Origin: RAM1 sp050247515
GTDB taxonomy: Bacteria > Pseudomonadota > Gammaproteobacteria > Burkholderiales > Burkholderiaceae_C
Reading direction: 5' to 3'
Assembly: GCA_050247515.1 (NCBI GenBank)
Contig: JBFWUB010000016.1
Coordinates: 50,613 to 114,612 of the forward strand
DNA: 64,000 bases
Shown here: positions 31,080 to 39,518 of the stretch, piece after piece
Position numbering within the stretch: the stretch's first letter is position 1
Layout: each line of letters begins with the position of its first letter
Translations under genes and position numbers: made by a program
Notes under the pieces: model-generated
Told to the model about the DNA's origin: nothing
Databases searched by the model: none
What the model saw: the letters and a program-made list of their open reading frames with translations, nothing else

Positions 31080-32482
31080 TGAAACACCCCCTGCAGCGCC
31101 TGCTGACCCTGATTTGCCTTGCACTTCCTCTGGGCTTTGCCCCCGCCGCCGGTGCCCAGGCCCCCGTCAAAGCCGAACAGTACACCCTGGCCAACGGCCT
31201 GACCCTGATCATCAAACCCGACCGGCGCGCGCCCACCGCGGTGCACATGCTGTGGGTGCGCGTGGGCGCCATGGACGAGGTGGACGGCACCAGCGGCGTG
31301 GCCCATGTGCTGGAGCACATGATGTTCAAGGGCACGCCCGACGTGGGCGTGGGCGAATTCTCCCGCAGCGTGGCGGCGCTGGGCGGGCGTGAAAACGCGT
31401 TCACCGCGCGCGACTACACCGGCTACTACCAGCAGATCCCGGCCAGCCGGCTGGAAGACGTGATGAAGCTGGAGGCCGACCGCTTCGCGCGCAACCAGTG
31501 GGCCGACGAGGAATTCCGCAAGGAACTGGAGGTGGTCAAGGAAGAGCGCCGCCTGCGCACCGAGGACAATCCCCGGGCCCTGCTGTATGAGCAGCTCAAC
31601 GCCACGGCCTTCCTGGCGTCGCCCTACCGGCGGCCCATTGTGGGCTGGATGAGCGATCTGGACGTCATGACCCCTGACGACGCCCGGGCGTTTTACCGCC
31701 AGTGGTACACGCCCGCCAACGCGGCAGTGGTGGTCGCGGGCGACGTGGACGTGGCCCAGGTGCGCGCGCTGGCGGAAAAATACTATGGCGTCATTCCGGC
31801 GCGCGCCGTGCCCGCGCGCAAGCCGCGCACCGAACCCGTGCAGGCCGGCATCCGCCGCATCGAGTTCAAGGCCCCGGCCGAGCAGGCGTATGTGGCCATG
31901 ACGTTCAAGGTGCCGCAGCTGCGCACGTTTGACCCGTCACCCGAGGCCGACGAGGCCCTGGCACTGACGGTGCTGGCCGCTGTGCTGGACGGCTACACCG
32001 GCGCACGCCTGAACCGCGCGCTGGAGCAGGGCCCGGACCGCGTGGCCGACAGCGCCGGTGCGTACAACGGTCTGTGGGGCCGCGGCCCGCAGGTGTTTGT
32101 GCTGGACGCCGTGCCCGCGCCCGGCAAGACCACCGGGCAGGTGGAGGCTGCCCTGCGCGAGCAGGTGGCGCGCGTGGCCCAGGACGGCGTGACCGAGGCC
32201 GAACTCAATCGCGTGAAGACGCGCTGGGTGGCCGGCGAGGTGTACAAGCTCGATTCCGTGATGAACCAGGCGCGCGAGCTGGGCAGCCAGTGGGCGCTGG
32301 GCCTGCCACTGGACGCGGGCGAGCGCCTGATCCAGCGCCTGCGCGCCGTCACGGCGCAGCAGGTGCAGGCGGTGGCGGCCAAACACTTTGGCGACGACCA
32401 GCTCACCGTGGCCGTGCTGCGCCCGCAGCCGGTGGACAGGAACCGCAAGCCCCGCGCTGCACCCGCCGGCTCGCGCCACTGA
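31079..32482 (+). CDS. M16 family zinc peptidase (active partner)
   Basis: A 467-residue secreted protease. The signal peptide is LLTLICLALPLGFAPAAGAQA. The inverted zinc motif is HVLEH (His76, Glu79, His80), with the downstream metal-ligand Glu in the KEERRLRTEDNP region. It resembles the pitrilysin-like pairs of proteobacteria (PqqL/YmxG-like), periplasmic in this case. It is followed 9 bp later by a second M16-fold gene lacking the motif, so the two probably form a heterodimer. The ATG is at 31079; a longer in-frame extension upstream has no coding support. Confidence 0.9.
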   Translation: MKHPLQRLLTLICLALPLGFAPAAGAQAPVKAEQYTLANGLTLIIKPDRRAPTAVHMLWVRVGAMDEVDGTSGVAHVLEHMMFKGTPDVGVGEFSRSVAALGGRENAFTARDYTGYYQQIPASRLEDVMKLEADRFARNQWADEEFRKELEVVKEERRLRTEDNPRALLYEQLNATAFLASPYRRPIVGWMSDLDVMTPDDARAFYRQWYTPANAAVVVAGDVDVAQVRALAEKYYGVIPARAVPARKPRTEPVQAGIRRIEFKAPAEQAYVAMTFKVPQLRTFDPSPEADEALALTVLAAVLDGYTGARLNRALEQGPDRVADSAGAYNGLWGRGPQVFVLDAVPAPGKTTGQVEAALREQVARVAQDGVTEAELNRVKTRWVAGEVYKLDSVMNQARELGSQWALGLPLDAGERLIQRLRAVTAQQVQAVAAKHFGDDQLTVAVLRPQPVDRNRKPRAAPAGSRH

Positions 32483-32491
32483 GGAGCCGGC

Positions 32492-33847
32492 ATGAACATG
32501 AAGCTGAACCAACCCCTGCGCGCCCTGTGCGCCGTGCTGCTGCTGGGCGGCCTGCAGGCCGCCCAGGCGGCGCTGCCGATCGAGAAATTCACCCTGCCCA
32601 ATGGGGCCCAGGTCTGGCTGGCGCAAAGCCCGGGCCTGCCCATGGTGGATGTGCAGATCGACTTTGATGCCGGCAGCCGGCGCGACCCGGCCGAACAGGC
32701 CGGCCTGGCGTCGGTGACCGCGTCCATGATGTCCAAGGGCCTGCTCGCGCGCGACGGCCAGCCGGCACTGGACGAAAACACGCTCAGCGAGGCCTGGGCC
32801 GACCTGGGCGCGTCGTTTGGCGGCAGCGCCGGCAGCGACCGCATGAGCTTTGGCCTGCGCTCGCTGACCTACCCCGACCTGCTGCCGCGCGCCGTGGCGC
32901 TGGCCGCGCGCCAGCTGGCCGAGCCGGCGTTTCCCGCGGACATCTGGCAGCGCGACCGCGAACGCATGGTGGCGTCCATCAAGGAGGCCAACACCCGCCC
33001 GGCCACCATTGCCGGCCGGGCCTATGCCCAGGCGGTGTACGGTGCCCACCCCTATGGCCGTGAGGTGACCGGGCAGACGCTGGCGCGCATTGCCGTGGCC
33101 GACATGCAGGCCCTGCACGCGCGCATGCTGGTGCCCTGCCGGGCCAAGGTCAGCATCGTCGGCGCGGTGACCCGCGCACAGGCGCAGACGCTGGTGGGCC
33201 AGTTGCTGGCGCGCCTGCCGGCCAGCACGCCGCAGCGCTGCGCGGCCCTGCCGACCGTGGGCGAGGTGGCCGCGCTCGCCCAGCCCAGCGAGCAGGCGAT
33301 CCCGTTTGAATCGGCCCAGGCCCATGTGTTCATCGGCCAGCCCGGCTTTCGCCGCATGGACCCGGACTATTTCCCGCTGATCGTGGGCAACTACATCCTG
33401 GGCGGCGGCGGCTTTGTGTCGCGCCTGTCCAGCGAGGTGCGCGAAAAGCGCGGCCTGAGCTACAGCGTGTACAGCTATTTCTCGCCGGGGCGGCACGCGG
33501 GCGCGTTCACCGTGGGCCTGCAGACCCGGCCCGACCAGGCCGCCCAGGCGGTGCAGGTGGCGCGTGATGTGCTGCAGGCCTTTGTGGCCGACGGCCCGAC
33601 CGAGGCCGAGCTGCGCGCGGCCAAGGACAACCTCATCGGCGGCTTCGCCCTGCGCATTGACACCAACCGCAAACTGCTGGACAACGTTGCCGGCATCGCC
33701 TGGAACGACCTGCCGCTCAACTACCTGGACACCTGGACGCAACAGGTGGACCGTGTCACCGTGGCCGACGTCAAGGCCGCCTTTGCCCGCAAGCTGCAAC
33801 CCCGGCGCATGGCTACCGTGGTGGTAGGCGGTACGCTCCGCCCCTAG
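32492..33847 (+). CDS. M16 family protein (non-catalytic partner)
   Basis: A 451-residue secreted protein with an M16 fold but no HxxEH: the corresponding helix reads EQAGLASVTASMMSKG. It keeps the Arg-Tyr region used by partner subunits (EKRGLSYSVYSYF). The signal peptide is ALCAVLLLGGLQAAQAA. It starts 9 bp after the catalytic gene. ATG 32498 (third residue onwards) is an alternative start. Confidence 0.88.
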   Translation: MNMKLNQPLRALCAVLLLGGLQAAQAALPIEKFTLPNGAQVWLAQSPGLPMVDVQIDFDAGSRRDPAEQAGLASVTASMMSKGLLARDGQPALDENTLSEAWADLGASFGGSAGSDRMSFGLRSLTYPDLLPRAVALAARQLAEPAFPADIWQRDRERMVASIKEANTRPATIAGRAYAQAVYGAHPYGREVTGQTLARIAVADMQALHARMLVPCRAKVSIVGAVTRAQAQTLVGQLLARLPASTPQRCAALPTVGEVAALAQPSEQAIPFESAQAHVFIGQPGFRRMDPDYFPLIVGNYILGGGGFVSRLSSEVREKRGLSYSVYSYFSPGRHAGAFTVGLQTRPDQAAQAVQVARDVLQAFVADGPTEAELRAAKDNLIGGFALRIDTNRKLLDNVAGIAWNDLPLNYLDTWTQQVDRVTVADVKAAFARKLQPRRMATVVVGGTLRP

Positions 33848-33871
33848 AAATGTTGGTGTTTACCCTAGGTT

Positions 33872-33891
33872 CCCTGTCAAAGTTGACAGGG
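33872..33891. repeat. 20-bp perfect inverted repeat after the M16 operon
   Basis: Arms CCCTGTCAA (33872-33880) and TTGACAGGG (33883-33891) flank AG. No T run follows, so it may be an operator or a weak terminator hairpin. Confidence 0.5.
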
Positions 33892-34024
33892 GTTTGCAAC
33901 ATTTTGTCGACAGCCCGCGCAATCATTTACGCGGTGCTGTCACACACACGCCGCGTCCCGGCGGCGCCACAACCGGGAATCATGTCTTCGCAGCGCAGGT
34001 TGGGCCCCCCTGACCTGCGATTTC

Positions 34025-34074
34025 AGGCTACAGCGGACCGTCTCTTACCGGGCGGGCCTTGTAGCCTTTTTTTT
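34025..34074 (+). terminator. Probable intrinsic terminator with long loop
   Basis: AGGCTACA (34025-34032) pairs with TGTAGCCT (34060-34067), and eight T residues end at 34074. The 27-base loop has short inner pairing (CCG with CGG). It lies 180 bp after the M16 pair, so it could end that transcript or a small RNA. Confidence 0.5.
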
Positions 34075-34164
34075 GGGCATTGCCCCGCCGCGTCGGGACG
34101 CTGTGAAGAAATGGACATCTGCCTGCCCAGGTTGTTATGTTGTGTAACGGTTGCAGCGTTTTTC

Positions 34165-34193
34165 TTGCGCAACACGCCGGGCCCAAGTACATA
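34165..34193 (+). promoter_or_regulatory. Candidate promoter for the gene at 34258
   Basis: TTGCGC (34165-34170) and TACATA (34188-34193) are spaced by 17 bp. The match to the consensus is moderate. Confidence 0.4.
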
Positions 34194-34257
34194 AAAGGCT
34201 GGGTGCGCAAGCGCCGGCGCCCCGTTGGGGCCCACAGTCCGCAGGCGGAGGCCTCAC

Positions 34258-34833
34258 ATGTCGATACTCAAGAGTCTTTTTGCAACCCGGGACAGCGCCA
34301 GATCCGGCCCTGAAACTGCGCCCGTGAAAATGAACCTGGAAGAGCGCATGGCCTTCCGGCGCGAGATGCTGTACGAGGCCATCAAGGTCACCATGCAGGC
34401 CAGCGGCGTGCTGTCGGCCAGCTACAAATTTCGCGTGGTGCGCAACGACAAGCGCGGCCATCAGTACTCGGTGATGATCGACCTGTCCACCGATTTCCTG
34501 GCCAATCCCGAGGGCCAGCCGGCACGGCTGGTGGCCGTGGGCGCGAACATCACGCGCAATGCCATGGCCCGCTACGGCATCGTGGTGGCCGGTGTGTACT
34601 GGCGGGTGAACGAGGAACTGCAGGGCTTTGACAAGACGCCCGCCGAAGCGGCGCCGGCCGAACCGGCTGCGCAGACACCGCGCCAGAAGTACGAGCGCGC
34701 CACCGCCGACGAGCTGGCCGCCTTTGAGGCCGCCTGGCAGAAAGGCCAGTCGCTGCAGGTGGGCGATCGCATCTATTCATCTGACCTCGCCCCGCTGACC
34801 GGCGACTCTGGCAGCGACGACAGCCGGCGCTGA
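34258..34833 (+). CDS. Conserved hypothetical protein, 191 residues
   Basis: A cytoplasmic protein starting MSILKSLFATRDSARSG, preceded by GGAGG. The middle (MAFRREMLYEAIKVTMQASGVLSASYKFRVVRNDKRGHQYSVMIDLS in outline) alternates helix and strand; the C-terminal half is rich in Ala, Pro and Glu (TPAEAAPAEPAAQTP). It is a type of protein seen in Comamonadaceae without known function. It precedes rsmD by 40 bp. Confidence 0.6.
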   Translation: MSILKSLFATRDSARSGPETAPVKMNLEERMAFRREMLYEAIKVTMQASGVLSASYKFRVVRNDKRGHQYSVMIDLSTDFLANPEGQPARLVAVGANITRNAMARYGIVVAGVYWRVNEELQGFDKTPAEAAPAEPAAQTPRQKYERATADELAAFEAAWQKGQSLQVGDRIYSSDLAPLTGDSGSDDSRR

Positions 34834-34873
34834 ATGGCCCGCGCCCGGGGCGGGGCAGTTAAGCTGCGCCCTG

Positions 34874-35464
34874 ATGACATCCCGACACCCTACCTCCCGC
34901 AGCGCCCACACGGTGCGCATCATCGGCGGCCAATGGAAGCGCACGCCGCTGCCCGTGGCCGACAAGCCCGGCCTGCGCCCCACCCCCGACCGTGTGCGCG
35001 AGACGCTGTTCAACTGGCTGGGCCAGGACCTCACGGGCTGGCGTTGCGTGGACGCATTTGCCGGCACCGGCGCGCTGGGCTTTGAAGCCGCGTCGCGCGG
35101 CGCGCAGCAGGTGCTGCTGCTGGAGCAGGACGCGGCGCTGGTGGCCCAGCTGCGGGCCGTGCAGCAGCGCCTGGCGGCGCAGGCGGTGACGGTGCAGCGC
35201 GGTGACGGCGTGGCGGGCCTGAAGGCGCTGGCGCGGGGCTCGGTGGACCTGGTGTTCCTGGACCCACCGTTTGATGCCGGCCTGTTTGACGCGGCGCTGG
35301 CCGCCAGCGCAAACGCGCTGGCCCCTGGCGCACAGGTGTACCTGGAGGCGCCCGAGGCCTGGAGCGATGCGCGGCTGGCGGCCCTGGGGCTGCAGGTGCA
35401 CCGGCACCTGAAGGCCGGCGCCGTGCATGCCCATGTGCTGCGTCGCCTGCCCGAGCCGTCATAA
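34874..35464 (+). CDS. rsmD: 16S rRNA (guanine(966)-N2)-methyltransferase RsmD
   Basis: A 196-residue methyltransferase. RIIGGQWKRTPLPV at the N-terminus, RPTPDRVRETLFNWL, the SAM-binding VDAFAGTGALGFEAASRGA and the catalytic DPPF (Asp130) are all diagnostic of RsmD, which modifies G966 in the small ribosomal subunit. It is followed 49 bp later by coaD, a common bacterial pairing. Confidence 0.93.
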   Translation: MTSRHPTSRSAHTVRIIGGQWKRTPLPVADKPGLRPTPDRVRETLFNWLGQDLTGWRCVDAFAGTGALGFEAASRGAQQVLLLEQDAALVAQLRAVQQRLAAQAVTVQRGDGVAGLKALARGSVDLVFLDPPFDAGLFDAALAASANALAPGAQVYLEAPEAWSDARLAALGLQVHRHLKAGAVHAHVLRRLPEPS

Positions 35465-35513
35465 TGCGCTGCAACATAAAAATCGTTGGACCGGCGCACA
35501 AGAGGAGAACTTG

Positions 35514-36014
35514 ATGGCCCATAACGTGATTGCCGTGTACCCCGGCACCTTCGACCCCATGACCCTGGGCCATGAGGACGTGGTTCGGCGTGCCACCCAG
35601 CTGTTTGACCGCGTGATCGTGGCCGTGGCCGCCGGTCACCACAAGAAAGCCATGTTTACCCTGCAAGAGCGCATCGAGATGGCGCGTGAGGTGGTGCGCC
35701 AGTACCCGCAGGTGGACGTGGAGAGCTTCTCGGGCCTGCTGCGCGACTTTGTCGTGGCGCGTGGCGGCAAGGCCATGGTGCGCGGCCTGCGCGCCGTGAC
35801 CGACTTTGACTATGAATTCCAGCTCGCCGGCATGAACCGCAGCCTGATGCCCGACGTGGAAACGGTCTTCCTGACGCCCAGCGACAAGTACCAGTTCATC
35901 AGCAGCACCTTTGTGCGCGAGATCGCGGTGCTGGGCGGCGAGGTGGACAAGTTCGTCTCGCCGTCGGTCCAGCAGCGCCTGGCAGAGAAGGTGCGCAGCC
36001 TGGGGCGCGAGTAG
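35514..36014 (+). CDS. coaD: Phosphopantetheine adenylyltransferase
   Basis: A 166-residue enzyme of coenzyme A synthesis that joins 4'-phosphopantetheine with ATP. YPGTFDPMTLGHEDV holds the T/HxGH nucleotide motif, KKAMFTLQERIEMAREV and VRGLRAVTDFDYEFQLAGMNR (in outline) follow, and ISSTFVREIAVLGG is the second nucleotide-binding motif. GAGGAG precedes ATG 35514. It forms an operon with rsmD. Confidence 0.95.
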   Translation: MAHNVIAVYPGTFDPMTLGHEDVVRRATQLFDRVIVAVAAGHHKKAMFTLQERIEMAREVVRQYPQVDVESFSGLLRDFVVARGGKAMVRGLRAVTDFDYEFQLAGMNRSLMPDVETVFLTPSDKYQFISSTFVREIAVLGGEVDKFVSPSVQQRLAEKVRSLGRE

Positions 36015-36030
36015 GCGCCGGCAACCTGCC

Positions 36031-36744
36031 TCAGGCGACCTGCTGGAGCCAGTGCTTCAGCGCGGCATTCACCTCATCCGGCTTTTCCATCGTCAGCATG
36101 TGGCCGCAGCGCGGCACCATGACCAGCTGCGCCAGCGGCACCAGCGCGGCAATCTCTTGTGAACACTCGGGCGGCGTGAGCTGGTCGGCGTCGCCGCACA
36201 TCACCAGCACAGGGCAGCGCAGCTGGGGCAGGTGGTCCCGCGCATCGGGGCGGGCCATGATGGCGCGGTTCTGGCGGATCAGCTGCTGCGCCCCCGCGCG
36301 CAGCACGAAGTCAAGGTAGGCGCCGGTCAGCGCGGCGTCCTGCGCCTGGTCGGGGTGAAAGGCCAGTGCCACATTGGGCTCGATGACCTCGCGCACCTGG
36401 CCCGCGGCAAACAGTTCGATCGCGCCTTCGCGCAAGGCGCGCATGTCCGGCGTCTCGGGCCGGGCATTGGTGCCCAGCAGGGCCAGCGCGCGGATGCGCT
36501 GCGGCGCCTGGCGGGCGGCTTCCATGGCGACGATGCCGCCCATGGACGCGCCGCACAGCACCAGCTCGCCCGCATGCTGCGCCAGCAGCGCGGCGGCCAT
36601 GGCTTCAATCGTGTCGTGGTGACTGTTGACGTCGGCCACCCGGGGCTGCCAGGGGTCTGCCAGCGCGTCAAGCTGGGCGCGCCACATCACGGCGTCGGCG
36701 GCCAGGCCGGGCAGCAGCACCAGCGTGGGTCGGGTCGGGCTCAT
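36031..36744 (-). CDS. Alpha/beta hydrolase
   Basis: A 237-residue hydrolase with the nucleophile elbow GASMGG (Ser about 82), the oxyanion region LLPGLAAD near the start, the acid in CGDADQLTPPE and the His in VPRCGHMLTMEKPDEVN. It is the last gene of a leftward run that includes an ABC peptide importer and an amidase. Its start overlaps the TPR gene by 4 bp, so it is translationally coupled to it. Substrate unknown. Confidence 0.85.
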   Translation of the reverse strand: MSPTRPTLVLLPGLAADAVMWRAQLDALADPWQPRVADVNSHHDTIEAMAAALLAQHAGELVLCGASMGGIVAMEAARQAPQRIRALALLGTNARPETPDMRALREGAIELFAAGQVREVIEPNVALAFHPDQAQDAALTGAYLDFVLRAGAQQLIRQNRAIMARPDARDHLPQLRCPVLVMCGDADQLTPPECSQEIAALVPLAQLVMVPRCGHMLTMEKPDEVNAALKHWLQQVA

Positions 36745-38069
36745 GGAGTGATCCCTTTCAGGCCCAGCGCGGCATACACCTGCGCGGCCTGGCGCTTCAG
36801 GCGGCGCGATTCGGGCTGGCTGTTCACGGCCTGCTGCAGCAGGTGCTGCGCACCGCCCAGCTGGCCGCTGCGCACCAGCGCGTCCAGGTGCACCTGTGCG
36901 AACAGGTCACGCTGCGCATGGCTGCCGCCGATCTCCACCAGCCGGGGCAGGGCGCTGCCCAGCTCATCGACCGCGCGGGGCCAGTCGCCGCGCGCATGGG
37001 CCAGCAGGCCCCGGCTGGCCGCCAGCGCCACGCGCTGCCAGGCATCGCGCGCGCTGGCCGTCGCCTGGGTGGCATGGTGTTCGATGTGGCGCATAAGCAC
37101 GTCGGCCTCGGGCCGGCCGGCGCGTGCCAGGCCATAGAGGTACTGCAGATCCAGAAAGGGCAGCACATGGTCGGCCGTGCGCGCGGCCAGATAGCCGCCC
37201 ACGTCCTGCCAGCGGTGGCCCACGTCCACGCCGGCCAGCTCCAGCCGCGCCAGCAGCGACACGGCATTGATCTGGTCCTGTGAATACTCCTTCACCACGC
37301 CCCATACCTGCGTGTCGTACAGGCGCAGCACCCCGGCGTGGTCGTCCAGCTCCAGCGCAAACAGGGCCTGGTGCCACCAGTTGTGCGTGACCATGAATGA
37401 GTTGAGGCCCGTCCAGGTGTCGCTGACGTCTGCCAGAAAGGCCTGGCCTTCGCCGATGCGGCCCTGGGTCAGCAGCACATGGGCCAGTGCATGGTGGGCC
37501 CAGGGTTCCTTGCGGCACAGGTGGATGGCATGGCGCGCGGCGGCCTCGGCCTGCGCCAGCAAATGGCATTGCTCGAAGCCAAAGGCCAGCATGCCGTGCA
37601 GGTAGGGCACGTCGCCCGCCGCCGGCAACGCAGCCAGCGCCAGGCGCAGCATGCCCGGCGAATCGCCGCGGTTGAACAGGTGGTACTGCCCGAGCTTGAG
37701 CGAGGCCAGGTCGCGCGGGTGTTCAAGCGCCTGTTCTTCGTGCAGCGCAATTGCGCGGGGCACGTCGCCATCCACCCAGGCTTTGACGGCCTGCACGAAG
37801 CGCTGCTCGCGCGGCGTGGCGGTGATGGGGGATACCAGCGCGTGGTCGATGAAAGGGCGCGCGTTGGCGGGTGCGTCGCGCGACTCGGCAAACATGTGCA
37901 GTGCCGCGCAGTACGCCTGCACGAGGGGGCTGGCGTCGGTGTCTGCAATGGCCAGCGGTGCAATGGCACGCGCCTCGCTGGCGATAAAGCCTTCGACGAA
38001 ATCATTGACCGCGCCCAGGCTGGCCGCGTGCTGCAGCGTGACGGCATTGCCCAGGCTGTCGGTCAGCAC
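36741..38069 (-). CDS. TPR protein related to TTC38
   Basis: About 442 residues of tetratricopeptide-like helices, with segments PWAHHALAHVLLTQGRIGEGQAFL and NSFMVTHNWWHQALFALELDD (in outline) that are typical of the tetratricopeptide repeat protein 38 family, found in bacteria and animals. The GTG at 38069 starts 2 bp downstream of the amidase stop; a GTG at 38114 would overlap the amidase. It is coupled to the alpha/beta hydrolase by a 4-bp overlap. The family's molecular role is unknown. Confidence 0.75.
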   Translation of the reverse strand: MLTDSLGNAVTLQHAASLGAVNDFVEGFIASEARAIAPLAIADTDASPLVQAYCAALHMFAESRDAPANARPFIDHALVSPITATPREQRFVQAVKAWVDGDVPRAIALHEEQALEHPRDLASLKLGQYHLFNRGDSPGMLRLALAALPAAGDVPYLHGMLAFGFEQCHLLAQAEAAARHAIHLCRKEPWAHHALAHVLLTQGRIGEGQAFLADVSDTWTGLNSFMVTHNWWHQALFALELDDHAGVLRLYDTQVWGVVKEYSQDQINAVSLLARLELAGVDVGHRWQDVGGYLAARTADHVLPFLDLQYLYGLARAGRPEADVLMRHIEHHATQATASARDAWQRVALAASRGLLAHARGDWPRAVDELGSALPRLVEIGGSHAQRDLFAQVHLDALVRSGQLGGAQHLLQQAVNSQPESRRLKRQAAQVYAALGLKGITP

Positions 38070-38071
38070 GG

Positions 38072-39493
38072 TCAGTCCAGGTTCTGCAAAGCCTCGGAGG
38101 GCGGCTGGGGCCACGGATGTTGTGAGTCGCGGATCAGCTCGAACGCGCGCGACACCTGCAGCACGCCCAGGTCGTCAAACCGCGGCCCGGCGATCTGCAG
38201 CCCGATGGGCAGGCCGCCGGTGGTGTAGCCGCAGTTGATGGACGCCGCGGGCTGCTCCGACATGTTGAACGGCACCGTGAACGCAATGTGCTCCAGCGGG
38301 CGCAGCGGGTCGTTGGTCGGCGAGGGCAGTTCGGCGGCAAACGCGGGCACGGGTGAGGTGGGTGAGATGACGTAGTCAAACGCCGCGCAGGCCTTCACCG
38401 TGGCCAGCCGCGTCAGGTAGAACTGGTGCTGGGCGCGAAAGACGGCCTCGCCGCCCATGCCTGCCGCGCTGTCGGCCCAGGCCTGGATGTAGGGCAGCAC
38501 CTTCGCCTTGCGCCCCGGCGGCAGCGCGTTCAGGTCCACATGCGAGCGCATGCGCCAGAAATGGTCCATGCCGTCCAGCATCTCCCGCGTGAGGAACGGC
38601 GCCATGGGTTGCACCACGGCCCCGGCCTGCTCGAACAGCGCGGCCGCGCGTTGCACGGCGGTCAGCACCTGCGCGTCCACCGGGAGGCCGCAGCCCGCGT
38701 CCAGCAGCAGGCCGATGCGCAGGCCCTTGAGCTTTTCCACGCCGGCGTCAAAGCAGTGCCAGTCAATGGCCTGGTACGGCAGGCTCATGGTGTCGCGCGC
38801 ATCCGGCAGCGACAGCGCGGCCATCATGGCCGCGGCGTCGGCCACGCTGCGCGTCATGGGGCCGGCGGCACGGCCGGTGTAGGGCGGGTCGATCGGCACA
38901 CGGCCCAGGCTGGGCTTCAAGCCAAACACGCCGCACCAGCCCGCCGGCAGCCGGATGGAGCCGCCGATGTCGGTGCCCAGGTGCAGCGGGCCGTAGCCCG
39001 CGGCAGCGGCCGAGCCCGCGCCCGCGCTGGAGCCGCCGGGCGTGCGCGACAGGTCCCAGGGGTTGCGTGCCAGCGGGTGGATGCTGGACAGGCCCGACGA
39101 CAGCATGCCGTAGTCGGGCATGGTGGTCTTGGTGATGGTGACCGCGCCGGCCTCGCGCAGTCGCGCGGCCGGCGGCGCATCGGCGGCCATGGGCTGCGGG
39201 TCCACCGCGGCGGTGCCCAGCGGCATCGGGTCGCCCTGCGTGGCGATGTTGTCTTTCAGCGTGACGGGCACGCCGTCCAGCGCCGACAGCGGCGCGCCGC
39301 GCAGCCAGCGCGCCTCGCACGCGCGGGCCTGTTCCATGGCCAGCTCGGGGCGCAGCAGGTAGGTGGCGCACAGATGCGGCTCCCAGCGCTCGATGTGGCC
39401 CAGCACGGACTGGGCCACTTCCACGGGCGACGTGTCGCCGCGCCGGTAGGCGTCCGCCAGTTCGGCGGCGGACAGTTCGTGCAGGGCGGTCAA
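38072..39493 (-). CDS. Amidase signature enzyme
   Basis: A 473-residue amidase. The Ser-cisSer-Lys triad is seen: Lys80 in TLKDNI, Ser155 in TPGGSSAGAG and Ser179 in DIGGSIR. Substrates of the family are carboxamides, and the neighbouring dipeptide-type ABC importer suggests an imported amide or peptide-like compound is hydrolysed inside the cell. It starts 25 bp after the binding protein gene. Confidence 0.9.
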   Translation of the reverse strand: MTALHELSAAELADAYRRGDTSPVEVAQSVLGHIERWEPHLCATYLLRPELAMEQARACEARWLRGAPLSALDGVPVTLKDNIATQGDPMPLGTAAVDPQPMAADAPPAARLREAGAVTITKTTMPDYGMLSSGLSSIHPLARNPWDLSRTPGGSSAGAGSAAAAGYGPLHLGTDIGGSIRLPAGWCGVFGLKPSLGRVPIDPPYTGRAAGPMTRSVADAAAMMAALSLPDARDTMSLPYQAIDWHCFDAGVEKLKGLRIGLLLDAGCGLPVDAQVLTAVQRAAALFEQAGAVVQPMAPFLTREMLDGMDHFWRMRSHVDLNALPPGRKAKVLPYIQAWADSAAGMGGEAVFRAQHQFYLTRLATVKACAAFDYVISPTSPVPAFAAELPSPTNDPLRPLEHIAFTVPFNMSEQPAASINCGYTTGGLPIGLQIAGPRFDDLGVLQVSRAFELIRDSQHPWPQPPSEALQNLD

Positions 39494-39518
39494 GGCAGGA
39501 GGGATGCTCGTTTGTGGA

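Larger units (their letters stand above)
33848..34257. other. 410-bp intergenic region without a gene
   Basis: No convincing coding frame is seen. It holds a 20-bp perfect palindrome just after the M16 operon, a likely terminator with an 8-base T run, and a candidate promoter for the next gene. The base composition is less GC-rich than the flanks. A small RNA between the palindrome and the terminator is possible but unsupported. Confidence 0.5.
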
